A stretch of DNA of 64,000 nucleotides from Dipteris shenzhenensis (taxonomy: Eukaryota > Polypodiophyta > Polypodiopsida > Gleicheniales), in the NCBI GenBank assembly GCA_047967505.1, contig CM106541.1, one strand, 5' to 3'. Both the position numbers and the translations under genes were made by a program. This document shows, one piece after another, positions 10,701-19,900 of the stretch; the stretch's first letter is position 1, and each line of letters opens with the position of its first letter. The notes beneath the pieces were generated by a model. The model did not search any database and had not been told where the DNA came from. It saw nothing but the letters and a program-made list of their open reading frames with translations.

Positions 10701-11837
10701 GGGCCATGTCGACCAAGATGTCGAGCGTAACCCAAAAGGATTCACGCCGTCCATGGCTAGCCCAAGATGTAAGTTGCGTGGCTCTCTCGCAAAGTCCGGC
10801 CACTGATTATCTATGTGCTTCCAAGCCGCACAATCTGCGGGAATCCTCAATGTGTGATCAGTGGACCGATGAGATGCATGCCATGTCATCAACTCCGCTA
10901 TGGATTTGCATCGAAACATGTGTTGTATTCTTGCAATGATGGGAAAGTGTCTTAAGACCTTTACCGGTATCCTCTCACCCTGCAAGTCATCTCTATATCG
11001 TTGTTCCCCACACTTTGGACAACTAGCCAAATCTCCATGCTCACGACGAAAGAGAATACAATCATTACGGCAAGCATGGATGGTATCATAATCCATACCC
11101 ACCATTGTTAGCATCTTTTTCGCTTCATCTCTTGATGCGGGCATGGTATTTGGTGCAGGCAACATCTTTTGGAGCAACCTATGACAAAGACACTATCCAA
11201 ATGATGATTCTCAAAACAAACAATATCCAAATAATGAGTCAATCAAATTAATGCAAGGGCTAATCTCATTAAGGCCGAGACACTTGTATCCGACCACCCA
11301 TACTGTCCTTGTAGATTCAAGATTGAGAGACAAGCACGTAGTTTAGACATCCTGGCACCCTCGTACAATTGTGTTGATTGCAACTCTCGCATTTTCACCT
11401 CAGACTCTGACATCACGTGTACGTGGGATGTAGTGCCCCTAAAAATGGAATCCATCATGTCGACCATACCCTCGTCGTCATCTGGGAGACTATAGTCTTG
11501 TTGAAAGTGAGAAGGTATATGTGTACCCTCGTCACCCTCGTCATCCTGTCATAAGCTCATTTGTGTAAATAGAAGATCTTCTAATTCCGAGTATACAATA
11601 AGATTGTGAACTTAAATAGCTTTGACTTACCGATGATCCATCAACATGTGCAACACCAACGGGGGGTACTGGTTCCGGCTCCTCCCCATACATCCGCAAG
11701 TGGCGCATGATAATACGACGTTGATGTCGTACTTCTCGCTTGCAATGAGTGCAATGACAATATAACCTCTCCGTAAGCCACTTCGTGCTCCCGGGCGTTG
11801 GCGCATCATCGGATGAGCTTCCACTCGTCCCTTTCAT
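7774..11837 (-). CDS. TNP2: CACTA TNP2-type transposase, eight exons, 1143 aa
   Basis: Exons on the minus strand: 11837-11631, 11545-11265, 11178-10439, 10339-9729, 9631-9552, 9452-8768, 8704-8306, 8202-7774. Phases close at every junction, giving 1144 codons with stop. In order: an N-terminal zinc-binding region with CHCTHC (about residues 20-60); the TNP2 core with HACRNDCILF, CPKCGEQRY, LGLAMDGVNPFG (about 305), HDYPGYG (about 395), YHACPVCG and LDPMHIFKNV (about 505); a DUF4218-like block with HLLVHIVDEV...NRWMFFLERF (about 655-760); a DUF4216-like block with DCGVMANF and WWYVIQV (about 905-1030); and an acidic tail. It catalyses excision and integration of the element, binding its ends together with the second protein. 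One oddity: intron 2 begins AT instead of GT (11264-11263). Intron 3 (99 bp) is in frame and stop-free, so retention would also be readable. Confidence 0.92.
9440..9518 (-). repeat. Duplicated 3' splice region in transposase intron 5
   Basis: On the minus strand, CATGGACATGTGAAATAG|GTGGATATCTCAAA occurs twice, about 44 bp apart. Each copy carries an identical AG acceptor. The copy nearer the exon (acceptor at 9454-9453) gives an open frame. The other would read into a TGA within about 12 codons. Confidence 0.8.
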
Positions 11838-12074
11838 CTACACTTATAAAACCAAAACATAAGCATGAAGAGGAGATGTACACAATTATGAGCATAGCAT
11901 GTTTAATTTGAGCTTCACTCGAGGCTATATAAAAAGAATGACATCGCTATATAGTAAGGATTGAAACAAAAAATCCTATATAGTAAGGCTATGTAGTAAG
12001 AGGAGATATTGACAATTATAGGCATAGCATGTTTGAGCTTCACAAGAGGCCTCATTAAAAAATAAACAGTAAGC
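11838..12074. other. Divergent promoter region of the CACTA element, transposase side
   Basis: This AT-rich stretch lies between the transposase ATG and the central palindrome cluster. It contains imperfect direct repeats of a CTATATAGTAAGG motif (about 11,947-12,000) and a repeated GAGATRT.AC.AATTATRRGCATAGCATGTTT... block (about 11,871 and 12,002). It is likely the transposase promoter and 5' UTR; no transcript start can be fixed. Confidence 0.5.
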
Positions 12075-12206
12075 GTCGCTATATAGCGACGCTCTGTTCC
12101 GTCGCTATATAGCGACGATTTTAATTGAAAGCGTCGCTATATAGCGACGTTTTAAATTAAAAACGTCGCTATATAGCGACGAATAAGCGTCGCTATATAG
12201 CGACGC
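12075..12206. promoter_or_regulatory. Central cluster of CACTA palindromes between divergent genes
   Basis: Five copies of CGTCGCTATATAGCGACG (or its 16 bp core) lie within 132 bp, matching the subterminal units at both ends of the element. The cluster sits between the minus-strand transposase and the plus-strand second gene. Each unit contains TATATA, so the repeats could act as TATA boxes for either direction as well as protein-binding sites. That role is inference. Confidence 0.85.
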
Positions 12207-12239
12207 TGTGGGTTAAAACCCGAAACGCCGAAACCCGCG

Positions 12240-12843
12240 GCGTTTTGCTCAAAGCTTTCCTAATCTCTCAAGTAAGCTCTCCAAAATCTCCTCCCACCTA
12301 TTTTCACTGACCTCCCATCTATTCCAAGCAACCTCCTACCCTATTTCCCACTCCTCACCCTCCTCCTACCTCTTGTGCACCCTCTCTCTCCTTTTTCCCT
12401 CTTTGGTTTCCAGAAAGAAAGTTCTTCAAAAGGTGAGTTTCTTTCAACAATGTAGGTTGTTTGTTTGTTAGCTTTGGTTTTGTGAGTGTTTCTACTTGTA
12501 TTGCTAAAGTTTTAAACTAGTTTTCATGCTTGATTAGAAAGGATTCAAACAAAAAACGAAATTTCAAGAAAGAAAGAAAGAAACTCACCTCTTCTTCCTG
12601 TATTTCTCTTCCTTCTCTTCCTTCTCTTCTCCTCAATCTCCTCCTTTCCTTGTCTCCTCAATCTTCTCTTTCCTTGTCTCCTTTCAAGAAGTTGCTTTTG
12701 TGATCTCCTCTTTCCACTAACATCTTATTTGAAAAAATGGGTTGTTTTCTCTCTTTTGTAGGGCCAGTCCACTACACCGAGCGGGACATAGTCTCTCTTT
12801 TGTGGGCCCAGTCCACTACACCGAGCGGGACATACTTTTACAG
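12240..12843 (+). other. Probable non-coding leader exons of the second CACTA gene
   Basis: A CT-rich leader with splice-like signals: AAAAG|GTGAGT at 12,432/12,433, TTTTGTAG| at 12,761, and TTTTACAG|GTAAGT at 12,843/12,844. The presumed exon 12,762-12,843 carries most of a ~43 bp tandem duplication (copies at about 12,749 and 12,792) including CCAGTCCACTACACCGAGCG. The matching acceptor would be TATGTTAG at 17,058, three bases before the ATG at 17,061. Exon structure is inferred from signals only. Confidence 0.45.
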
Positions 12844-12893
12844 GTAAGTGCTTCCTCTTCTTTCCATTTAAGCTTTTTGTTATTTGCATTGGC

Positions 12894-12924
12894 CTGCAGC
12901 TAGCGCCTTAAGCGCTAGCTGCAG
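12894..12924. repeat. Perfect 13 bp inverted repeat at the array edge
   Basis: CTGCAGCTAGCGC, a 5 bp spacer CTTAA, then its exact reverse complement. It lies at the left border of the ATAAGC-rich array. Confidence 0.9.
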
Positions 12925-15900
12925 TGATGGGCGTAGGAACCCTCTCTTCCCCCTTCTCTTTTTCTCATTTTCCCCCTTCTCTTTTTTCCCTCTTCTCTTA
13001 TTCTCTCTTTCCCCCTTCTCTCTTTCCCCCTCTCTCTTTTCCCTTCTCTCTTTCCTTTCCCCCTTATTCTCTATTTCCGCATCCCTCTTATTCTCTTATG
13101 CTTATGCTTCTCTCATTCCACCTTCTCTATTTCCCCCTTCTCTCATTCGCATAAGCTCTTTTTCCGCAAGAGCTTATGCGGAAATAGAGAATGAGAGAAG
13201 CATATGCTTCTCTCATTCTCTTTTTCCGCACAAGCTCCTTCTCTTTTTCCGCATGACCATAAGCATGAGCTTATGCTTATGCTTATGCATAAGCATAAGC
13301 ATAAGCTCATGCTTATGCTCATTCATGAGCATGAGCTTATGCGTAAGTTTCCGCATAAGCTCCTTCTCTCATTCCGCATAAGCTCCTTCTCTATTTTCGC
13401 ATGAGCATAAGCATGAGCTTATGCTTATGCTTATGCTTAAGCATAAGCTCATGCTTATGCTCATTCATGAGCATGAGCTTATGCATAAGTTTCCGCATAA
13501 GCTTATGCGGAAATAGAGAATGAGAGAAGCTTATGCTTCTCTCATTCTCTTTTCGGAAATAGAGAATGAGAGAAGCTTATGCTTCTCTCATTCTCTTTTT
13601 CCGCATAAGCTCCTTCTCTCATTCCGCATAAGCTCCTTCTCTATTTCCGCATGAGCATAAGCATGAGCTTATGCTCATTCATGAGCATGAGCTTATGCGC
13701 AAGTTTCCGATTAAGCTTATGCGGAAATAGAGAATGAGAGAAGCTTATGCTTCTCATTCTCTTTTTCCGCATAAGCTCCTTCTCTCATTCCGCATAAGCT
13801 CCTTCTCTATTTCTGCATGAGCATAAGCATGAGCTTATGCTTATGCTTATGCATAAGCATAAGCATAAGCTCATGCTTATGCTCATTCATGAGCATGAGC
13901 TTATGCGTAAGTTTCCGCAAGAGCTTATGCGGAAATAGAGAATGAGAGAAGCATATGCTTCTCTCATTCTCTTTTTCTGCATAAGCTCTTCTCTCATTCC
14001 GCATAAGCTCCTTCTCTATTTTCGCATGAGCATAAGCTCATGCTTATGCTCATTCATGAGCATGAGCTTATGCGTAAGTTTCCGCAAGGGCTTATGCGGA
14101 AATAGAGAATGAGAGAAGCATATGCTTCTCTCATTCTCTTTTTCCGCATAAGCTCCTTCTCTCATTCCGCATAAGCTCCTTCTCTATTTTCGCATGAGCA
14201 TAAGCATGAGCTTATGCTTATGCTTATGCTTAAGCATAAGCATAAGCATAAGCTCATGCTTATGCTCATGCGAAAATAGAGAAGGAGCTTATGCGGAATG
14301 AGAGCATAAGCATAAGCATAAGCTCATGCTTATGCTCATTCATGAGCATGAGCTTATGCGTAAGTTTCCGCATAAGCTTATGCGGAAATAGAGAATGAGA
14401 GAAGCTTATGCTTCTCTCATTCTCTTTTTCCGCATAAGCTCCTTCTCTCATTCCGCATAAGCTCCTTCTCTATTTCCGCATGAGCATAAGCATGAGCTTA
14501 TGCTCATTCATGAGCATGAGCTTATGCGTAAGTTTCCGATTAAGCTTATGCGGAAATAGAGAATGAGAGAAGCTTATGCTTCTCTCATTCTCTTTTTCCG
14601 CATAAGCTCCTTCTCTCATTCCGCATAAGCTCCTTCTCTATTTCCGCATGAGCATAAGCATGAGCTTATGCTTATGCTTATGCATAAGCATAAGCATAAG
14701 CTCATGCTTATGCTCATTCATGAGCATGAGCTTATGCGTAAGTTTCCGCAAGAGCTTATGCGGAAATAGAGAATGAGAGAAGCATATGCTTCTCTCATTC
14801 TCTTTTTCCGCATAAGCTCCTTCTCTCATTCCGCATAAGCTCCTTCTCTATTTCTGCATGAGCATAAGCATGAGCTTATGCTTATGCTTATGCATAAGCA
14901 TAAGCATAATCTCATGCTTATGCTCATTCATGAGCATGAGCTTATGCGTAAGTTTCCGCAAGAGCTTATGCGGAAATAGAGAATGAGAGAAGCATATGCT
15001 TCTCTCATTCTCTTTTTCCGCACAAGCTCCTTCTCTCATTCCGCATAAGCTCCTTCTCTATTTCCGCATGAGCATAAGCATGAGCTTATGCTTATGCTTA
15101 TGCATAAGCATAAGCATAAGCATAAGCTCATGCTTATGCTCATGCGGAAATAGAGAAGGAGCTTATGCGGAATGAGAGAAGGAGCTTGTCATGAGCTTAT
15201 GCGCAAGTTTCCGCAAGAGCTTATGCGCAAGTTTCCGCAAGTTTCCGCAAGCATAAGCATATTAAGCATAAGCATAAGCTCATGCTTATGCTCATGCAAG
15301 TTTCCGCAAGTTTCCGCATGAGCTCCTTCTCTTATTCCGCATAAGCTCCTTCTCTTTTTCCGCATAAGCTCCTTCTCTATTTTCGCATGAGCATAAGCTC
15401 ATGCTTATGCTCATGCATGAGCATGAGCTTATGCGCAAGTTTCCGCAAGAGCTTATGCGCAAGTTTCCGCAAGTTTGCGCAAGTTTCCGCAAGTTTCCGC
15501 ATGAGCTCATGCTTATGCTCATGCAAGTTTCCGCAAGTTTCCGCATGAGCTCCTTCTCTCATTCTGCATAAGCTCCTTCTCTATTTCCGCATGAGCATAA
15601 GCATGAGCTTATGCTTATGCTTATGCATAAGCATAAGCATAAGCATAAGCATAAGCTCATGCTTATGCTCATGCATGAGCATGAGCTTATGCGCAAGTTT
15701 CCGCAAGAGCTTATGCGCAAGTTTCCGCAAGTTTCTGCAAGCATAAGCATAAGCATAAGCATAAGCTCATGCTTATGCTCATGCATGAGCATGAGCTTAT
15801 GCGCAAGTTTCCGCAAGAGCTTATCCGCAAGTTTCCGCAAGAGCTTATCCGCAAGTTTCCGCAAGTGCTCCTTCTCTTTTTCCGCATAAGCTCCTTCTCT

Positions 15901-16800
15901 TTTTCCGCATGAGCATAAGCATGAGCTTATGCTTATGCTTATGCATAAGCATAAGCATAAGCTCATGCTTATGCTCATTCATGAGCATGAGCTTATGCGT
16001 AAGTTTCCGCAAGAGCTTATGCGGAAATAGAGAATGAGAGAAGCATATGCTTCTCTCATTCTCTTTTTCCGCATAAGCTCCTTCTTTCATTCTGCATAAG
16101 CTCCTTCTCTATTTCCGCATGAGCATAAGCATGAACTTATGCTTATGCTTATGCATAAGCATGAGCTTATGCTCATGCTTATGCTCATGCATGAGCATGA
16201 GCTTATGCGCAAGTTTCCGCAAGAGCTTATGCATGAGCATGAGCTTATGCTTCTCTCCTTCTCTATTTCCGCATATGCGAAAACATGAGCATAAGCTCAT
16301 GCTCACCCATGAGCATCCGCATAAGCTCATGCGGAAAAAGAGAAGGAGCTTATGCGGAAATAGAGAATGAGTTTCCGCATAAGCTCTTTCTCTTTCTCTT
16401 TTGCGTGAGCATATGCGGAAATAGAGAATGAGAGAAGCTTATGCTTCTCTCCTCCTCTATTTTCGCATATGCGGAAACATGAGCATAAGCTCATGCTCAC
16501 CCATGAGCATAAGCATAAGCTCATGCGGAAAAAGAGAAGGAGCTTATGCGGAAATAGAGAATGAGAGATGCTTCTCTCCTTCTCTTTTTCTGCATAAGCT
16601 CCTTCTCTTTTTCCGCATGAGCATAAGCATGCGGAAACTCATCCTTCTCATGCTTATGCTCATGCATGTGCATGAGCTTATGCTTAAGTTTCCGCATAAG
16701 CTCATGCTTATGCGTGAGCTTATGCAGAAATAGAGAATGAGAGAAGCATAAGCTCATTCTCTATTTCTGCATAAGCTCATTCTCTATTTCCCACTCTATT
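12925..16800. repeat. 3.9 kb palindrome-rich satellite array (ATAAGC/GCTTAT based)
   Basis: The array opens with CT-rich sequence and then cycles through a unit of about 210 bp (clear phases near 14,640, 14,850 and 15,060). Each unit contains CCGCATAAGCTCCTTCTC, runs of GCATAA/TTATGC, TGAGCATGAGCTTATGC and GAGAATGAGAGAAGC..ATGCTTCTCTCATTCTC. Most sub-blocks are followed by their own reverse complement, so single strands would fold into stacked hairpins. Shorter derived units (AAGTTTCCGC) dominate 15,190-15,850. Open frames here come from repeat composition and are not genes. If the leader exons are right, the whole array lies in one 4.2 kb 5' UTR intron (12,844-17,058). Confidence 0.9.
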
Positions 16801-17060
16801 TCCCCCTTCTCTCATTTCCCCCTTCTCTCATTCTCTATTTTCCCTCATCTCTTTCCCTTTCTCTCATTCTCTATTTCCTCATTCTCATTCTTTTCTTTCC
16901 TTTACATCTTCTTTCCCTCTTATCTTTCCCTCTTCTTTCCCTCTTTCCTTTCCCTCTTCTTTCCTTTCCCTCTTCTTTCTTCTTGCCTATGCCTATGCCT
17001 ATGAGAATGCTCATGTTTGTTTATTTGTTTTCTATTTTCGTGTTTGTGTCTATGTTAGAC

Positions 17061-18636
17061 ATGGGATCACGTCGCTCATCGGACGAGTACGGACAGCCTC
17101 GCAGGAGGAGAGCTCACGATCTATATGCTCCAGAGGACTTTGATTCCTCTCAGGCGACTACCCCGAGGACTACCCCTGGTCCGACTCCTCTCGGTCCTAC
17201 CACTGTGACTACCCCTGGTCCGACCCCTCTTCCACGTAGCACTGCGACTACCCCTCAGGGGACTCCTTTGCTAGCCGCGCATGGCTTTGTTGGGACTCCC
17301 GACGAGTTTGTAGCGCAGATGAGCGATGAGGAGGCAGCGAGATTCTTCTCTCTGCTCTCTCAGAGGACCTCCGCAATTCCTTCCCCTACACCGACGGGTG
17401 GACGTACAGCCCAGCCATCCCCTCGCGCCCCTTCGATCGCGGGATCATCACCTACGCATGCCTCCCGCAAGGGAAGGAAGAGTAGGATGGGCGGCTCATG
17501 TTGTGCTGACTCAGGAGATGTAGACGAGTCAGCACACTCACGCTCCTTTAGGTCTCCACTTGGTCCGGAGACACAGTATCAGTCAGGTCCCTTTCCCTCT
17601 CCTACTCCCACAGCTACTCCTCGATCCGGAAGTGGTTGCGCAGCTTCCACTCCTTCAGAATCTGCTACCATCAGTCCCCCTTACTCATCAGGGGATCTCT
17701 CCTATCAAATCACATCTGCCGGAGAGATAATAGAAGACAAAAAGGGCAAAGCAGTGATGGCCGCCATGAGGCGGTTGATGAGTCATCACTTTAAGAGCGG
17801 CATAAATATCGATTGGCGGTATCAAGATGGCCAAAAGAAGCAGGCGGTGATCGATGAGTTAAAACAAAGATATCCTAATCCGCCAAATGTGGAGTTTAAT
17901 AACAGTTATATGCTCGAGCGCATGGGTTTGGTCCTAAAGCATCGCAGATCAACCATGCGTACTTCCATTACAAAGGGGTTGGCTAAACCCAGCTGGGCAG
18001 ACAAAGCTGATTGGAAGTACTTCAAGAAGCAACATAGGGACCATCCTGAAATGTTCGAGGGTCAGAGGAGGGCTGCGAAGAGACGGCTGGATGTCGTAGG
18101 TACTTCGCACTTTGGTGCAGGCGGACGGTATGCGTTCGAGGCAACCGTGGTAAGTTTACTTCTTTCCATTTAATGTATTGTTCTATTTGTTTTACTTACA
18201 TATTACATGCACTTTAGCTAACTCTAACTCTCGTAAATTGGATCCACAGCAAGCTGCGATGGGTCGTCTTCCTACGGATGCAGAGACGCGGCGCGCATTT
18301 CGGATAGGAACCAAGCCGTGGTTCATTGAGCAAGAGGCAATGGGAGCGACAGTCGATTGGGCTGAGGTGGCTGCTCGCACGGTATAAGTTTACTCCTACT
18401 TGTAATCTCACTTTTTAATTTAAGTTCCAATCTAATTTTCGATTTATATGGTTCACTCTCAGGGTCAAAGCTCAAGCGTCCCATCATCAGAGACGAGCGA
18501 TCAACAGGGGCAAGGATCGGACGCAGGTGCCGATGACGAGGGAGAAGACGCAGGTGTCGGGGACGAGGGAGAAGATGTAGGTGCCGAGGACCAGGGAACA
18601 GCCCAACAAGACGATTCGGATTTGGATTCGGATTAG
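17061..18636 (+). CDS. Second CACTA protein (TNPA/Transposase_24-like), three exons, 464 aa
   Basis: Exons: 17,061-18,149, 18,250-18,381, 18,463-18,636; donors and acceptors are canonical and all junctions are phase 0. The ATG chosen directly follows the AG acceptor at 17,058; the frame is open further upstream to 16,983, so an extended start is possible. Residues 1-225 are Pro/Thr/Ser-rich with repeats of TTPGPTPL. Residues about 230-390 form a charged helical region ending W..FKKQHRDHPEMFEGQRRAAKRR and HFGAGGRYAFEA, which resembles the DNA-binding module of plant En/Spm TNPA-type proteins. The C-terminus is acidic with three DEGED repeats and DDSDLDSD. Expected role: binding the subterminal repeats and assisting or repressing transposition. 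Domain assignment is by resemblance. Confidence 0.75.
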
Positions 18637-18828
18637 TAGTGGTAGTAGCATTTTGTATATCCGCTCGTTAGAGCCATTTTGTATCACCCTTTCACAGGGT
18701 AATTTTGTTTCAAACACAGTTGTATATGTATATGCATTTCTTCCTCATCGTTCACAAGAACAATTTTGTATCACCCTGCAAGCAAGGGAAATTTTGTTAT
18801 AAAAAACTTTCTTTTGTAATTACAAAAA

Positions 18829-18899
18829 AAAAAAAAGGGTTAGTGGGGCTAAACAGGGCCAAAAGGAAGCCCTGTTTAGCCCCACTAACCCTTTTTTTT
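18829..18899. repeat. Long perfect hairpin after the second CACTA gene
   Basis: A ~31 bp stem (AAGGGTTAGTGGGGCTAAAC... and its exact complement) encloses a 9 nt loop at 18,860-18,868, with A-run and T-run ends. It lies between the stop codon and the right palindrome cluster, in the expected 3' UTR. Confidence 0.88.
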
Positions 18900-18909
18900 A
18901 ACTTCTGTT

Positions 18910-19110
18910 AATCGTCGCTATATAGCGACGTTTACCAGTGTCGCTATATAGCGACGATTAACAGAGTCGCTATATAGCGACGTTTTTATCGTCGCTATAT
19001 AGCGACGTTTACATCGTCGCTATATAGCGACGATTAACAGCGTCGCTATATAGCGACGGTTTATAGCGACGCTCCTTTTCCGACGATTTTAACGACTTTT
19101 ATAGCGACCT
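18910..19110. repeat. Right subterminal palindromic repeats
   Basis: Six copies of GTCGCTATATAGCGAC lie between 18,912 and 19,060, followed by a half unit (TATAGCGACGCTC) and diverged relatives up to the CACTA terminus. Copy number is twice that of the left end, an asymmetry common in En/Spm-type elements. Confidence 0.9.
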
Positions 19111-19271
19111 TTGCGCCCGTGAAAAAAAAAAATTTTAATGTAAAAAGCGTCGGTATTTCCGTCGGAAAATGGCCTATGCCTTGTAGTGCATATTATATAT
19201 GGACCTTGTCCCCCCATACCTTGGATTTTGGATGAGGGTAGTAACATATTACATATTAAGTTGGCGCCCTA

Positions 19272-19279
19272 GGGCATTC
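19272..19279. repeat. 8 bp target-site duplication, right copy
   Basis: GGGCATTC, identical to 6995-7002, at the right border of the hAT-like element. Confidence 0.72.
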
Positions 19280-19900
19280 GTGAAATAGAAACTCGTCGAT
19301 AATGAAGGAGAGATTCCATGGAACCACAAGAACAATCACCCCTGCAGATACAAACGACCTCCCTGCCACCTCGTTCCTAATATCCTTGGAAGCACATCAA
19401 TTCAAGACCAAACCTTTATCGAGATATATGGCCACATATTCATTGTTTGGCAAATCACACTCGTAAACCAAGAATTGGAACAACTCGTCCAAACCTTACC
19501 CATGAAGAATAGATAGACACATCCTTTGGAGAGCTACTCCAAATCTGGTCTAACTTCATCCACATGTATTTCACAGACAAATGTGCTTCAAACCATTCCT
19601 TACATTTTGCATCCCTTGTGCAACCGGCCACCTCATCTCGAAGGACTTTCTTGACTTTTCCATTCGCCAATGAGGAAAATCCACTCTAGATATTTCTTCC
19701 CATGATTTCTACATACGACAACTCTTTGGCGCATGTTTCTTCCCCCTTGGGGGTCTCCCCTCATGCTCGCTTTCCTCGCTTGAAGCCTCAAAGACTTGAC
19801 CACTCTTGCACTCATGCTAACCTTTGGCTTTGTATCAACTCTTGGCCTCTTTATGCTCCCTTGAGCCCTATCATTCTTCTGGCACATGGCGAGCATGGGC
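19280..19900 (-). pseudogene. LINE ORF1, N-terminal half
   Basis: Read leftward the minus strand encodes, with frameshifts, a basic N-terminus, then AKCKEWFEAHLSVKYMWMKL, then LVYECDLPNNEYVAIYLDKG, then RSFVSAGVIVLVVPWNLS and IIDEFLFHECP, ending at the 8 bp repeat. The last part matches the central DUF4283 fold, and the next expected block, PVWVEF, is found at 6994 on the far side of the inserted elements in the same phase. There is at least one internal stop, after KGLVLN, and two frame changes. Confidence 0.6.

Larger units (their letters stand above)
7409..19188. mobile_element. Complete CACTA (En/Spm) DNA transposon, 11,780 bp
   Basis: The left end is CACTACTACACACGCATCC and the right end, read on the minus strand, is CACTACAAGGCATAGGCC. 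A perfect 3 bp target duplication CAT flanks it (7406-7408 and 19,189-19,191), the CACTA hallmark. Inside are subterminal palindrome clusters at both ends, a TNP2 transposase (minus), a second protein (plus), a third palindrome cluster between them and a 3.9 kb satellite. Both genes can be spliced into unbroken frames, so the element may be autonomous. It sits inside a small hAT-like element that itself interrupts a LINE ORF1. The terminal inverted repeats are short: only CACTAC is identical before they diverge. Confidence 0.93.
7003..19271. mobile_element. hAT-like small element, split by the CACTA transposon
   Basis: The outer ends show short inverted repeats: left TGGGGCGCCAACT (7006-7018), right, read inward on the minus strand, TAGGGCGCCAACTT (19,271-19,258). 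Both ends are bordered by the 8 bp repeat GGGCATTC. Eight-base target duplications and a YAGGG-like end fit the hAT superfamily. Without the CACTA insertion the element would be about 490 bp and non-coding: 406 bp on the left (7003-7408) and about 80 bp on the right (19,192-19,271). Three extra bases (AAC) separate the left repeat from the inverted repeat, so the exact left end is uncertain. The superfamily call is inference. Confidence 0.55.

Noticed and set aside
12884-16757. Many His/Met/Leu- and Ser/Cys-rich open frames on both strands
   Set aside because: They are read-throughs of ATAAGC/GCTTAT repeats (HKHKHKLMLML and its complements) with no domain, and both strands are equally open.
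12925-16800. CRISPR-like appearance of regularly repeated short motifs
   Set aside because: Units are palindromic satellite without unique spacers, and the genome is a plant's.
7215-19262. Longer inverted repeat (CCCTCATCCAAAA...) between the two flanks of the CACTA element
   Set aside because: Only about 15 bases align well (7227 region and the complement near 19,235); too short to extend the inverted ends of the hAT-like element with confidence.
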